Shown here: positions 1-9,862 of the stretch, one piece after another
Position numbering within the stretch: the first letter of the stretch is position 1
Layout of the letters: every line of letters begins with the position of its first letter
DNA from: Sphingopyxis macrogoltabida
GTDB lineage: Bacteria; Pseudomonadota; Alphaproteobacteria; Sphingomonadales; Sphingomonadaceae
Length of the DNA stretch: 34,013 nt
NCBI GenBank assembly: GCA_003241685.1
Contig: QFPJ01000033.1
Coordinates: 1 to 34,013, forward strand
Direction: 5' to 3'
Position numbers and translations under genes: made by a program
Notes under the pieces: model-generated
What the model was told of the DNA's origin: nothing
Database searches by the model: none
What the model saw: the letters and a program-made list of their open reading frames with translations, nothing else

Positions 1-1128
1 TCGGGCCACGCGGATATTCGTCGTGAAGGTCTCGCGCAGTGGCCTGCAGGTGTAGATGATGCCGGCATCGACGCGGCTGACCCGAAAGCTTTCGCCGACA
101 CGCTCATTGTCGCCCGGCACACTGCCGATGATGCTATTGTCTGCGACCAGGCGCCCGACATCGCCCACCCTCCAGGCACTGCTGTCGGCAACGCTGATCG
201 CGGCGACGGCGGTTGTACTGCCTGTGCTGTCCAGGCTGATCGACGTGCCCGCGATCGAGGCGACGGCCTGTGGCGCGGAGAAATCATGGTCGAGAATGAT
301 GAGGGACTCGTTATCGAGCATCGCAGGGCCACGCAGGATGCGGGCGCCATTGCAGCGAAGGCGCAGGCCGATGTTGTGCAGAGAGACGGTGCGATTGGCG
401 ATGTAGGTGGCGCCGGGCTTGAGCACTACCATCCCGTTCATCACCCAGGCGGCAGTGCAGGCCGCTTCCAGCGCAGAGGCGAAATCCGTAGCGACGTCGC
501 CGCAGCTGTCGACCATGATTTCCGGGCCGCTCATGGCAAAGCGACGGCCATTGGCGGTCATGAACCTGGTCAGCGTCGGGAGCAAATTGTAGATGACCGA
601 CCCGACCTCATCATAATAGGCCGGGAAACCTTCGGTCAGCAGAACTCGCTTGATGCTGGAGTCGATGGCACGGGACGATGCTGTCTCGCGCGAATAGAGA
701 TATTGCGTGCCGAAGGTTGATTTGTTGACGGGGGCAGCCGCGTCCCCCTGATCCTCATAAAATGGCGCATCTGCCGTGCGCAGATAAAGGCGCTTTTCAC
801 CTTCATGCACATCTCCGGCAGGCGCTAGCGCATAGAAAGCATTTCCAATTTCAGTTGCATCCATAGCTTCAACCAAAGAAGCAAATTCGCGGATGCCACC
901 TACCGACTTAAGGCGTGCGAGGCAGGGCATATAGACTGTCTGCCCAGACGCATTAGCGACCGGATAATAACCCAACGGTCCAATTTTTTCACCATTCGCA
1001 TCAAAGCTGTCTGGATCGTCGACCGACCCAGCCAAGAAATATGCCTGACCATTCTGAATGTTCTCCATCCCGGAAAACAAACGGGCATTGCGCTCGATCA
1101 GCGCCGCTAGCTGGTCTTCAGCCGACAT
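1..1128 (-). CDS. Tail-spike-like protein, N-terminal part (cut by window edge)
   Basis: An open frame of 376 codons runs from ATG at 1128 to the window edge without a stop, so the C-terminus lies outside. Residues about 1-130 hold a short head region with polar, tyrosine-rich sequence. From about residue 170 the text becomes short beta-strand-like units (for example LRCNGARILRGPAM, then a stretch rich in V, A, I, S and T) of the kind seen where tail spikes enter a right-handed beta-helix, as in pectate-lyase-like depolymerases. The start overlaps the preceding 104-residue gene by 11 bases. As the last visible late gene after the tail-tip protein, a host-surface-binding or polysaccharide-degrading spike is likely, but no catalytic residues are visible here. 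The first third (about 780-1080) looks less GC-rich than the rest of the operon, which may mean recombination of the receptor-binding module. Confidence 0.7.
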   Translation of the reverse strand, partial: MSAEDQLAALIERNARLFSGMENIQNGQAYFLAGSVDDPDSFDANGEKIGPLGYYPVANASGQTVYMPCLARLKSVGGIREFASLVEAMDATEIGNAFYALAPAGDVHEGEKRLYLRTADAPFYEDQGDAAAPVNKSTFGTQYLYSRETASSRAIDSSIKRVLLTEGFPAYYDEVGSVIYNLLPTLTRFMTANGRRFAMSGPEIMVDSCGDVATDFASALEAACTAAWVMNGMVVLKPGATYIANRTVSLHNIGLRLRCNGARILRGPAMLDNESLIILDHDFSAPQAVASIAGTSISLDSTGSTTAVAAISVADSSAWRVGDVGRLVADNSIIGSVPGDNERVGESFRVSRVDAGIIYTCRPLRETFTTNIRVAR

Positions 1129-1432
1129 TGGCACCGCCCTCCGTATCGGCCACCGCAGCCAGGCCGCGCAGGCGAGCCAGCTCCAGCTTGGCCAGCGTCA
1201 CCATGTCCGCCCGCATCTTGACCCAGGACGCAACCCGCTTGCGCGTCGCCTCATCCAGCGACGCGGCGGCATTGGTGATGCCCGCCATCAGCCCGTCGAC
1301 CTCGGCGCTGGCAAGCAGTCCGACAAAATCTTCGGCCGCCCCGACCGTTGCGACGGCGATCTGGCGCTGAAGCGTGTCAAACTGCGCGCGCAACTCTTCG
1401 ACGCCGGGGCCACCGGCGTTTTCATCGGCCAT
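1118..1432 (-). CDS. Small late protein, unknown function
   Basis: Encodes 104 residues. I do not recognise a family. The sequence is predicted mostly helical (LRAQFDTLQRQIAVATVGAAEDF, then LDEATRKRVASWVKMRADM split by alanine runs) and has no membrane segment or cysteine. An AGGAG ribosome-binding site sits eight bases before ATG 1432, so the start is good. It lies between the tail-tip/fibre gene (18-base gap) and the spike-like gene (11-base overlap), so it may be a small tail accessory or fibre-assembly protein; that is inference from position only. Confidence 0.75.
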   Translation of the reverse strand: MADENAGGPGVEELRAQFDTLQRQIAVATVGAAEDFVGLLASAEVDGLMAGITNAAASLDEATRKRVASWVKMRADMVTLAKLELARLRGLAAVADTEGGANVG

Positions 1433-1450
1433 AGCCTTTGCTCCTGTTGG

Positions 1451-4400
1451 TTAGGGTGTTTCGACAGCGATGATGGTGACGGACTGCCGCTCTTCCGTCC
1501 CGAACAGAGGCGTTCCGTTGAATGCAGGGAACAGCCGCGAGGTCCAGCGGGCGCGGATGAACAGACCGGAAAGAGGCCCCGGATTCCAGATCAGGGTGCC
1601 AGCGCCCGACATCTCCCACTGGATGACATCAGGCACGCCCGGTTCACCATCGACGATCACCTCGCGCAGGCTCTCCGCCACGCCCATCGTGCCGATCGAT
1701 GTCCAGTTCGTGCTGTCAGCGCTATGCTCGACGGTGATGACGCCGCTACCCGATCCCGTAATTCCGCCGGTGCCGCTGTCCGCCCGATACTCACGATAAT
1801 AGCGGGCATTGATATTGATGTTGACCGTGTTGCCATTGCTGGTGAACGGACCCACCGTCACGAAAGCGGTCGACGATACGACATTCGATGTGGCCTCGTT
1901 CTTGAGGATGCCGCTCGATAGTCCGCCGCCGAAATAGGCGCTGCCGTCGATCTTCATATATTTGATGGCGTTGGCTTCGGTGCATTCCTCATAGGTCGAA
2001 ACAATCGGTCCAGTCCATTCCAGAAACTGCTCCGACGATCCGAACGGCGCGCCGGTAATGGTCATGATCGTGCCGCCGGTGGTAACCTGACGGCCATCGC
2101 TGAACTGCCAGCCATCGCCACCGCTGGGGCTGAGCACCCGGAAATTATCGACCAGGAAATTCGCGTCGATCTCGCCGCCACCGGCCGCCAGTTCAAAGCC
2201 GCCAATCATGTCACCAGACACGACGCGCGCCACCAAGCGGGAATTGAGGCCGTCGACAGATTCCAGCAACAGCGCAACGCTGGCCGTGTGGCCGTCGACA
2301 GTCGTCTGCACCCCGCTGATCAGCGAGGCCAGCGCGCCGTCCTCGGCAGCGCGCGCCGTCGCCTCAGTTTCCACGGCGGCGGATACGTCGGCAATATCGC
2401 CCGACAGGGTCGCCGCCAGCGCCTCGCGGGCAGTCGCCTCCGCTTCGTCTCCGGTGGCGCGCACGCTGGCCTCATTCAGGATCGCCGCGTTCACGTCCGC
2501 CAAATCGCTGGCGATGCTTGCTGCCAGCGCCTCGCGTTGCGATGCCTCCGCTTCATCGGCCGTAGCCCGCGTGCTGGCCTCCGACGCGATAGCCGCCATG
2601 ACGGTGCTGATCTCGCCGTCGATCGTGGTTTCGATTTCCGATATCGCTTGTTCCCGCGCCAGTGTCTCTGCCGCGATGGCAGTGGCACGGGTGGAGGCCT
2701 CGCTGCTAATCGCTGCCGTGACATCGGCGATTTGCCCGTCGACCACACCCTGCAGCGTCGAAATTGCCAGTTCGCGCTGCGAAGTCTCCGCCGCGTCCGC
2801 ACTGGCGCGCGTGGTTGCTTCAGCCTCGATCGACGCCTGTAGCGTCGTCACATGACCGTCGAGAGCCGATTGCAGCGCCGACGTCGCGATCTCTCGCTGG
2901 GTCGTTTCGGCGGCGATCGCATCGGCCCGCGTGGTCGCCTCGTTGAGAATGGCGGCCTGCAGGTCGATCACCTCATCGTCGATCCGCGTCTGGACCAGCG
3001 ATATTGCCAGTTCGCGCTGGGTCGTTTCGGCGGTGTCAGCGGCAGCGCGCACGCTGGCCTCATCACTGATCGCGGCCAGCGCTGCATTCAGGCCATCAGT
3101 CGCGGCCGCTTCGATCTCGGTCACCATTTCGACGATCGCCGTGTCGCCTTCGATCCGCTCGGTGATTTCCTGACGAACGCGGGTCGTGATCTCCGCGCCG
3201 TCGAGATGGGTCAGTCGATCCCAGCGGGCCTTGCGCTCCTCGCCCAGCAGCTGAGCGTCGAACAGGGCCAGCGCGTGGTTCTGCGTCCGGTCGATCAGCG
3301 CCAGCGCGCCGGCAACAATCTCGTCCGGATCGGTGACCGATCCCAGCGCGAGAAGTGCCGCCACGATAGTGCCAGCTGTCGTGCCACCCACCGGCGCCCA
3401 ATCGGGCGCTCCGACCGTCGCGCCATCCTCGGGCTTGGGGTGTTCCGGATTGTCATCCTTGACGTCGTCCCACCCGATCTCGGGATCAGGAATCAGCGGC
3501 GCCAGCTTCGCCGCCGCACTTAGCCCCTCGATCGACAGCGCGAGCGTGCTGACATGTTCGTCAACCTCGATCGAGAAATCCTTGAAGAAGCCATAGATGG
3601 CCAAGCTCTCAAGCGCCGCGTCGCCGATCCACAGGGCCGGGGTCGCCCGCACATTGGCGATCCGCGCCGCGACCAGATCGACCGAAGCGGTGCTGATCAG
3701 CGCGCGGACCTCCATCCGCTTGGCCCAGGCGCGCTCCACCACCGTCACTTCGCCGAAATCGTCGGTTTCCTTGCGGCTATAATCGGTGATGGCGGCGGTG
3801 GGCGACGCCTCGGTCGTGCCAAGCCCCACCAGCTTGCCGATCAGCAAAGTGCCGACAGATACCGTGCCGGGGCCGCTGATCGTGATGGTCAGCGTGCTGG
3901 CCGTCTCGGGCATGTCGAGGAAGCTGACCGCCCCCGCCGCGACAGCCGGGGCCAAACTCTGGTCATAGCCGACGCCCTGCACCCGAACACTGGTGGCGGT
4001 GACGTCCAGCAGGGCAATGGCATCGATCGGATCGACGGGGTTCAGCGTGACGACAATGCTGCCCGCCGCTTCGGTCAGCGACCCCAGCGCCTGGTCGAAC
4101 ATCGCCCAGCGATTGGTCGGCCCGATGTCGATCCACTGGCCGGCCAGGTCGGCGGGGTCATGACCGATATTGCCGTCGATAGCGCTCTCATAGATGCGAT
4201 GCGCGGCATGATCGATGACCCGGTTGCCCAGCGCATAGGTCAATCCGGCCGACCAGACCGGATAGTCATTTTCCGGCACGGTGCTGGTGACCAGCACATC
4301 ATCATCCACCACCGCCGGACGCACTAGCTTGAGCGTCGACGCGCGCTGATCGGTAGCCGGATCATCGCCGGGATCATCGAACGCCCCGGTTTCGGCGAGC

Positions 4401-4738
4401 CCTTCGATCGTCAGCGTGCAATAGCTGACCGGCGGGATCGCCAGATCAATCGACAGATCCTTGTAGAAGCCGGTGATGGACAGACTGTCGAAACGATCAT
4501 CCGCAACCCATTGAACCGCCTTGGCCCGCAGAGCGGCCAGCTGACGTTGCAGGCCGTCCACTTCGCCCGTGGGCACCTTCACCCGCACCGACATGGTGCG
4601 CGAGAAGCCGCGCTTGACGACGGTGGTGACGCCGAAATCATCGGTCTCGCGCCGGCTATAATCGGTGATGCCGATGGTCGGCTTCGCCTCGGTCGTGCCG
4701 ATCTCTATGACCGCCCCGCCGTCGAGTATCACCCTCAT
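1451..4738 (-). CDS. Tail-tip/central fibre protein with duplicated N-terminal domain and coiled-coil repeats
   Basis: Encodes 1095 residues; its ATG overlaps the tape-measure stop (ATGA). Two copies of one domain are visible at about residues 10-116 and 304-408; both carry GTTEA, ITDYSR-ETDDFG and GF-KD-SI motifs. A segment at 158-212 (VWSAGLTYALGNRVID onward, ending in NRWAMFDQALGS) lies between them and looks like a small beta module. Residues 555-786 form six heptad-rich repeats, four of 40 and two of 36 residues, each starting AAI/ASI and containing EA(S/T)xR. Residues about 787-890 resemble the region preceding the end of lambda-J-like central fibres (DUF1983-like, low certainty), followed by a beta-rich C-terminus. 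It probably replaces separate distal-tail, hub and fibre proteins. No NlpC/P60 peptidase or separate gpL/gpK/gpI-like genes are seen around it. Confidence 0.8.
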   Translation of the reverse strand: MRVILDGGAVIEIGTTEAKPTIGITDYSRRETDDFGVTTVVKRGFSRTMSVRVKVPTGEVDGLQRQLAALRAKAVQWVADDRFDSLSITGFYKDLSIDLAIPPVSYCTLTIEGLAETGAFDDPGDDPATDQRASTLKLVRPAVVDDDVLVTSTVPENDYPVWSAGLTYALGNRVIDHAAHRIYESAIDGNIGHDPADLAGQWIDIGPTNRWAMFDQALGSLTEAAGSIVVTLNPVDPIDAIALLDVTATSVRVQGVGYDQSLAPAVAAGAVSFLDMPETASTLTITISGPGTVSVGTLLIGKLVGLGTTEASPTAAITDYSRKETDDFGEVTVVERAWAKRMEVRALISTASVDLVAARIANVRATPALWIGDAALESLAIYGFFKDFSIEVDEHVSTLALSIEGLSAAAKLAPLIPDPEIGWDDVKDDNPEHPKPEDGATVGAPDWAPVGGTTAGTIVAALLALGSVTDPDEIVAGALALIDRTQNHALALFDAQLLGEERKARWDRLTHLDGAEITTRVRQEITERIEGDTAIVEMVTEIEAAATDGLNAALAAISDEASVRAAADTAETTQRELAISLVQTRIDDEVIDLQAAILNEATTRADAIAAETTQREIATSALQSALDGHVTTLQASIEAEATTRASADAAETSQRELAISTLQGVVDGQIADVTAAISSEASTRATAIAAETLAREQAISEIETTIDGEISTVMAAIASEASTRATADEAEASQREALAASIASDLADVNAAILNEASVRATGDEAEATAREALAATLSGDIADVSAAVETEATARAAEDGALASLISGVQTTVDGHTASVALLLESVDGLNSRLVARVVSGDMIGGFELAAGGGEIDANFLVDNFRVLSPSGGDGWQFSDGRQVTTGGTIMTITGAPFGSSEQFLEWTGPIVSTYEECTEANAIKYMKIDGSAYFGGGLSSGILKNEATSNVVSSTAFVTVGPFTSNGNTVNININARYYREYRADSGTGGITGSGSGVITVEHSADSTNWTSIGTMGVAESLREVIVDGEPGVPDVIQWEMSGAGTLIWNPGPLSGLFIRARWTSRLFPAFNGTPLFGTEERQSVTIIAVETP
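2381..3076 (-). repeat. Coiled-coil repeat array inside the tail fibre gene (4 x 120 bp + 2 x 108 bp)
   Basis: Six consecutive coding repeats, residues 555-786 of the tail-tip protein. The first four units are 40 codons and the last two 36 codons; the shorter units lack four residues in the second half. Conserved positions are AxI at the start, EA(S/T)xRA at 6-11, and AE(T/A)xxRE at about 16-22. The repeat text is alanine-, glutamate- and threonine-rich, as expected for a trimeric coiled-coil shaft. Confidence 0.85.
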
Positions 4739-7700
4739 GCGGCAGCGCCCGTCACGGTGATGGCTTGGCCGCCGCTATCCGCCGAAACGTCATCCAGCTT
4801 CTTCTTGATGGCGGCGGTGTTGCCGGCGGTCGCCGCATGGCCGCTATTATTGTCGCTGCGCATCTGGGCGACCTCTTCGCGCAGGGCCTTCAGTTCAGCG
4901 ATCACGCTGTCGCTATCGCTGGACGTGGCCGAGGCCTGGGCCGCAGTGGCCGCCGCCTCCAGAATAGTGCCGGTTGGCGCGCCTGTGCCGGCTGCAACGC
5001 CGGTCGAGCTGGTCCCGCCAGCCAGCGCCAGCACCGACGCATAGACGCTTTCCAGCGACGCAGCGGTCTGGGCCTTCACCCGGTCCAGTTCCTGCCGGCT
5101 CGTCGCCGCCAGCTCGGCCGCCTGGATCAGCGCCTGCGACAGGCTGGGCAGCGTGCCGGCAGCGTCCTGGTCGCCCCCCTTGGCGGCGGCGACTGCGGCA
5201 TTGAACTGGCCCTGCAGCGTGGCGAAGCTGCCCGTGCCGCTGCCGTCGGTGATACCGCGAATGCGGTTGACCTCATCCATGATGCTGTCGCCGACCGAAG
5301 ACCAGGCGTCTTTCAGCTTCTGCGCGGCATCGGCGGCCTCCTGCGCATCTTGCAGCGCCCAGATCTGCTGCTGCAGCGCGCGGTTGCTTTCGTCCAGCTG
5401 GGCCAACTCCATTTCGCGGATCGCGGCCGTATTGCCCTGCAATTCCAGCAGCTGCTTTTCCAGATCCTGCCGCTCGGACAGGATATCGGCCGCGCTCTTC
5501 GCGCCATTGAGCGCCGATTGCAGGTCGGCGAACGCCGGCGCCAGCTGCAGCAGCGTGGCATAGGTGGCCTGGCCGGCGGCGGTGGTCAGATCCTGCGCGT
5601 CGACCAGCTGGCGGAACGCCGCCAGCGTGCCGGGCATGGCAAGGCCCAGGCTGTCGAACGCGGTCGCAAACTGCGCGGTGCGGGCGGCGGCCTGTTCCTC
5701 CTTCGTGTAATAGGTCTCGAAGTAGGAATCGACCGCGCTGCTGAAATCGCTGACGCTGTCGAACTGGTCGGCCAGCGCCATCTTCAGGTCGATGCTCATC
5801 AGGCTCGCGGACGATCCCAGCATGGTCAGCGATGACGTGACGCTCTCCACGGTCGACGCAACGCGCACCAGCGTGTCGAACAGGCCTTCGCCCACCGCCT
5901 GGAACTTCTCGATGCCGGGGAACGCCGCCTTGGCCATGTCATCGGCCGCCGCGCCGAACACGGCGGTCAGCTTTTCCTCGATCTCTTCGCCGGTCAGGCC
6001 CTGCAGGTCGATCTTGCCGATGTTGACGACAAAGCCATTGAGCTTCTGCTGGATTTCGCTGGTCGCCACGCCCAGCGGCCCGGCCGCCGCCAGGATCGCA
6101 TTGTTGAATTCGCGCAGGATCAGCGTGAACTGGTTTTCAAGGCCGCTGTCCGCGTCGCTATACTGCGTCGAATATTTGGTCGACGTGGTCAGACCGAACA
6201 GCTTCTTCTTTTTCTGGATGTCGCTGTAATAGGAGGCGTCGAACCCGCCCGACAGGATATCCTCCAGACTCTGCGCGCCGCCATAAAGGCCGCTGCCAAC
6301 CACCTTCGTCTTGCTGCCAAACAGCGACCCGATGATGCTGCCGATCCCGCCGATGATGCCACCGACCACCGGGATCTTCGAGAACAGGCCGCCGCCGGTG
6401 ATGATGCCTTCCAGCACCTTGCCGGTCGTGTCCTGCGAGAAGCCGGTGTTGACGCCGGCGGACGCATTGACGTTGTCAGTGCGCAGCACCAGCGCGGCGA
6501 AGCCGGAGATATTGCTTTCGATCGCGCTCAGCGAGGCGGCCATCTGGCGCGAATAGGTCAGCATGACGGTGTCGACCTCCTTCAGGCTGTCGATCGCGCG
6601 CTTGATGCTCTCCGATTTCGCCGACGCATCGCCCAGCACCGTGCCGGTCCCATCGTTGGCCTTTTCCAGCGTGTTGCGGTTGCCGCCGAACGATCCGGCA
6701 ACCGACACGCCGATGCCCGCAAGCGCGGCGATCGTCGCGGCACCTGCCGCCAGGTTGAGGGGGAAGGGAAGCGAGGAAATGGCCGACACTACGGCCTCGA
6801 CCGCCTTGGTGGCAGTGCGCGCGCCGCTCTTCGCGATCGAGGACGCGGTTTCGATTGCATCCTGCGCGATGGCGCGCACCGACAGGGCGAACTCCACCGC
6901 GCGGAAGGCCTTTTCGGCGGTTTCCAGTGCTTTGTAGCCGTCCGAGCCCTCTTTGAAGAAGCCCTTCGCCGAAGCCGTCAGATCGCCATACAGGCCCACC
7001 TGCGACGTGATGGTGCGCTGGGCATAGAGGCTGTTGACCTGCTGTTCGCGCTGGGCGCGCAGCTGGGCGTCTTCGATCTGGCTGATCACGCGCAGTTCCG
7101 CCTCGCGGGCTGAGCGCATCCGCTCCTGGTCGGCCAGATAGCTGGCGAAGGTGGAAGCGAGGCCGCCCAGCGCCTTGCCCGCTTCGCCGAACGCATCGGC
7201 CATTCCGCTGGCGGCGATGCTGACGTTGGTCGCAATAGCGTCGAGTAGATCCGCCTGATAGCGCAGGCTGTCATTGAACGCGTCCGCCTGGAGCTGACGC
7301 TGCAGATCAAGGTCGGCGATTTGGACCTGCTGCGCGATGTAAGCGGCTCGATCCGCCTCGTTGAACTTTTCGGCCTCTCGCGTCGCCCGCACGGTCGCTA
7401 GGGTCCGCACTCGCTGAATGTCCAGAGCGCCAGTGAGCCTGATTTCTTCATGCAGTTCAGCCAGGCGCGCCGACCCGGCCTCCATCGCTGCATTAAAGGA
7501 GGCCGTGCGCTCGGCGGTGGTCAGCTGCTCGCGGGCCTTGCGCTGATCGTCCAACGCCCGCTTGGCTGCTTCGATTTCCTTGGCATAGCCGCGCTGTTGC
7601 GACACCTGCAGGGCGGCCAGCAGCGGCAGGTCGGCAATCTGATCGCGCACCAGATCGGAAGCGCGTTCCGCTGGAACTAGGCCCGCCGATACCATGTCGT

Positions 7701-9813
7701 TGACGCGCTGTTGCGCCACGACCTGTTCGCGCGTGGCCAGCGTGCCCTTGGCCGCGTCGGACACGCGCTGTGCAATGGCAAGACGGATCTGGCGCTCCAC
7801 CGCAGCTTCGATATCGCCACGCTGCTTGATCGCTTGGCTTTCAGCCTTCACCCGCGCTTCGGCGACCAGCGCCGCCGCACCCGACACCTGATAGGCATCG
7901 GCCAGCGCATAGAGGTTGCGGATCTGTGCCTCGACGGCGGCGGCCTCCCGCGCCAGCTGCTCGGCATGCTTGTTAGAGGCGGGCGTGCGATCCTTGACGA
8001 TGTCGTCGCGCTGTTTCTGCAGTCGCTTCTGCGCGGCGCCGATGCTGTTCTTCTCGATATCGCCGACGACACCAGCCATCCAGGCCTTGGCCCGCTTGGT
8101 TTCGTCCTGCACAGCCGTCCCGAAGGTGTCGACCACCTTGGCGGCCGCACCTTCATACAGATTGGTGACCCGCTCGATCGACACATTGCCGATCTGTCCG
8201 AACAGGTCGACGCCTAGCATCTGGTTGGCGCGCTGGGCCAAACCATTGATGCCCTCGATCGCGCCGTTCACCATCTGCTCGACCTTGGCGATCGTGGCAT
8301 TGGTCGCCTGCGCGACAAGATCGCCGATCGCGCTCGGCAGCAGGGACCAGATGGCGACGATGCCCTTGTATCCGCCGACGAACGCACCATAGATCTCGGC
8401 AACGAAATTGCCGACGGTCTGGGCATCGTTGGGCGAGAACAGCCAATCGATCAGCTTCTTGCTGTTGCTGGAGATGTTGAGCCGATCGTCAAGCGTCTTC
8501 CACACGCCGCTCATGACGTCGCCGGCGGTAACCGACACATTCTTCAGCTTCTCCATTTCCTTAGCGGTCAGGCCAAGGCTGTTCGCATAGGCCTTCATGC
8601 CAGCCTCCTTGTTCAGCTGGTCATGCCAGCGGGACAAGGCGACACCCGCGACAGCGGCGGCGGCGGCGAATGGCAGGAAGCGCAATGCGAGCCCACCGAC
8701 CTCCATGGCGAAACCCTTCACACCACCTTCGGCCATCTGGGCGACCTGAACGATCTGACCGATCTGCGTCGCGAAGATCTGGAAAACCGGCGCCCCAGAC
8801 ATGGCCATGGTGACGATATCGTTCACCTGGAACGAAAATTGGGTCATCGTGCTGGCGCCGCGCTTGGCGGCCTGCGCCACCTCATCATGGGCCTGCGTTA
8901 CCTGGCGCAACCGCCCGGCCAGAACATCCTGTTGACGGGCATATTCGGCAGGCGCTGTAACACCGGCATGATAGAGCCGCGTCGACTCTGCAATCTCGGC
9001 ATTGAGCCGCTGCATGGCCGCATATAGCGGATCGGTCGACATACGCAGTCGCTCTGCGGCGACGGCATCTGCCTCCTGCGCTGCATGGGATGCACGAACC
9101 TGCGCGGCGAGCCGGGCATGCTCGCTGGCCAGGCGCGCGGCGGCCTCCGCGTCGGCACGCATCTGGGCAGCGCTCGCGTCACGATCGGCCAGCTTCTGCG
9201 CCGCTTCCAGTTCGCGAAGGGCTTGCGCGCCGGCGCGGGCCTTGGCCTCGAACATCTGATAGGCCCATGCCGCTTCGCGTGTGGCAGTGGCCTCCCGTTC
9301 GGCGGCGGCAGCGGCCTGCTGCGCGGCCAGCGCCTTATCCTCGGCGAGAGCCTCTGCCTCCATGCGCACCTTGCGCATCGCGGCAAACTCCTGATCGTAC
9401 AGGGCCGCTTCCTGCGCCCGCAGGCGGGTCGCCAGTTCGGTCAGTCCCTGCTGCTCGGCCGCCAGCGCAGCAGTTTCCACCTTCATCGCGCGCAGTTCCT
9501 CGCGCGTCTTGCCGAAGGTCGATGTCTGACGATCGAGCTGGCGGGAAAGCGTCTCGCCAGCCTTTTCCGCGCGCGCCATCTCGCGCGAGGCAGAAGCCAG
9601 CTCGCGGGTCGCAGCATTGCCGAAAGCTGTCATCTGGGCGGTCGCGCCGCCCAGACTGATCATGCCACTGGTCGCGCGCTCGATCTTGGCGGCCTCGGCC
9701 ACAACCCGCGCCTCGGTCGTGTTCATGGCAGCTTCGATCTGGCGCAGCGTCTCGAACGAACCTTCCGGGTCGATCGCGAAGCCGACGCCCAAGGCGGACT
9801 CAGGATTGTCCAA
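4735..9813 (-). CDS. Tail tape-measure protein
   Basis: Encodes 1692 residues from a TTG at 9813, chosen because GGAGG lies just upstream; the upstream in-frame ATG at 9933 would run antisense through the divergent secreted-protein gene. The protein is long, alanine/glutamate/arginine-rich and largely helical. Hydrophobic stretches occur near residues 374-398, 1013-1043 and 1145-1165, as is usual for tape measures that insert into the host membrane during DNA delivery. A coiled-coil-rich N-terminal half is followed by a glycine/serine-rich C-terminal part. It lies downstream of the frameshifting tail chaperone, as in lambda-like phages. No sheath gene is present, so the tail should be non-contractile. 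At about 0.15 nm per residue the tail would be roughly 250 nm long (family rule, my estimate). The stop overlaps the next gene as ATGA. Confidence 0.93.
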   Translation of the reverse strand: MDNPESALGVGFAIDPEGSFETLRQIEAAMNTTEARVVAEAAKIERATSGMISLGGATAQMTAFGNAATRELASASREMARAEKAGETLSRQLDRQTSTFGKTREELRAMKVETAALAAEQQGLTELATRLRAQEAALYDQEFAAMRKVRMEAEALAEDKALAAQQAAAAAEREATATREAAWAYQMFEAKARAGAQALRELEAAQKLADRDASAAQMRADAEAAARLASEHARLAAQVRASHAAQEADAVAAERLRMSTDPLYAAMQRLNAEIAESTRLYHAGVTAPAEYARQQDVLAGRLRQVTQAHDEVAQAAKRGASTMTQFSFQVNDIVTMAMSGAPVFQIFATQIGQIVQVAQMAEGGVKGFAMEVGGLALRFLPFAAAAAVAGVALSRWHDQLNKEAGMKAYANSLGLTAKEMEKLKNVSVTAGDVMSGVWKTLDDRLNISSNSKKLIDWLFSPNDAQTVGNFVAEIYGAFVGGYKGIVAIWSLLPSAIGDLVAQATNATIAKVEQMVNGAIEGINGLAQRANQMLGVDLFGQIGNVSIERVTNLYEGAAAKVVDTFGTAVQDETKRAKAWMAGVVGDIEKNSIGAAQKRLQKQRDDIVKDRTPASNKHAEQLAREAAAVEAQIRNLYALADAYQVSGAAALVAEARVKAESQAIKQRGDIEAAVERQIRLAIAQRVSDAAKGTLATREQVVAQQRVNDMVSAGLVPAERASDLVRDQIADLPLLAALQVSQQRGYAKEIEAAKRALDDQRKAREQLTTAERTASFNAAMEAGSARLAELHEEIRLTGALDIQRVRTLATVRATREAEKFNEADRAAYIAQQVQIADLDLQRQLQADAFNDSLRYQADLLDAIATNVSIAASGMADAFGEAGKALGGLASTFASYLADQERMRSAREAELRVISQIEDAQLRAQREQQVNSLYAQRTITSQVGLYGDLTASAKGFFKEGSDGYKALETAEKAFRAVEFALSVRAIAQDAIETASSIAKSGARTATKAVEAVVSAISSLPFPLNLAAGAATIAALAGIGVSVAGSFGGNRNTLEKANDGTGTVLGDASAKSESIKRAIDSLKEVDTVMLTYSRQMAASLSAIESNISGFAALVLRTDNVNASAGVNTGFSQDTTGKVLEGIITGGGLFSKIPVVGGIIGGIGSIIGSLFGSKTKVVGSGLYGGAQSLEDILSGGFDASYYSDIQKKKKLFGLTTSTKYSTQYSDADSGLENQFTLILREFNNAILAAAGPLGVATSEIQQKLNGFVVNIGKIDLQGLTGEEIEEKLTAVFGAAADDMAKAAFPGIEKFQAVGEGLFDTLVRVASTVESVTSSLTMLGSSASLMSIDLKMALADQFDSVSDFSSAVDSYFETYYTKEEQAAARTAQFATAFDSLGLAMPGTLAAFRQLVDAQDLTTAAGQATYATLLQLAPAFADLQSALNGAKSAADILSERQDLEKQLLELQGNTAAIREMELAQLDESNRALQQQIWALQDAQEAADAAQKLKDAWSSVGDSIMDEVNRIRGITDGSGTGSFATLQGQFNAAVAAAKGGDQDAAGTLPSLSQALIQAAELAATSRQELDRVKAQTAASLESVYASVLALAGGTSSTGVAAGTGAPTGTILEAAATAAQASATSSDSDSVIAELKALREEVAQMRSDNNSGHAATAGNTAAIKKKLDDVSADSGGQAITVTGAAA

Positions 9814-9834
9814 TTTTGGCCTCCGCGATAGAAG
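9806..9834 (+). promoter_or_regulatory. Possible promoter for the plus-strand secreted-protein gene
   Basis: TTGTCC (9806-9811) and TAGAAG (9829-9834) are separated by 17 bases and lie about 30 bases upstream of ATG 9863. The gene points against the late operon, so it needs its own promoter somewhere here. The match to consensus is only moderate and part of it overlaps the tape-measure start region. Confidence 0.3.
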
Positions 9835-9862
9835 TCGGCCGCCGTCGGCGGTGACAGGGGTG

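Noticed and set aside
3554..4327. Plus-strand open frame of 257 codons
   Set aside because: Shadow of the tail-tip gene in high-GC DNA; low-complexity R/D/G text.
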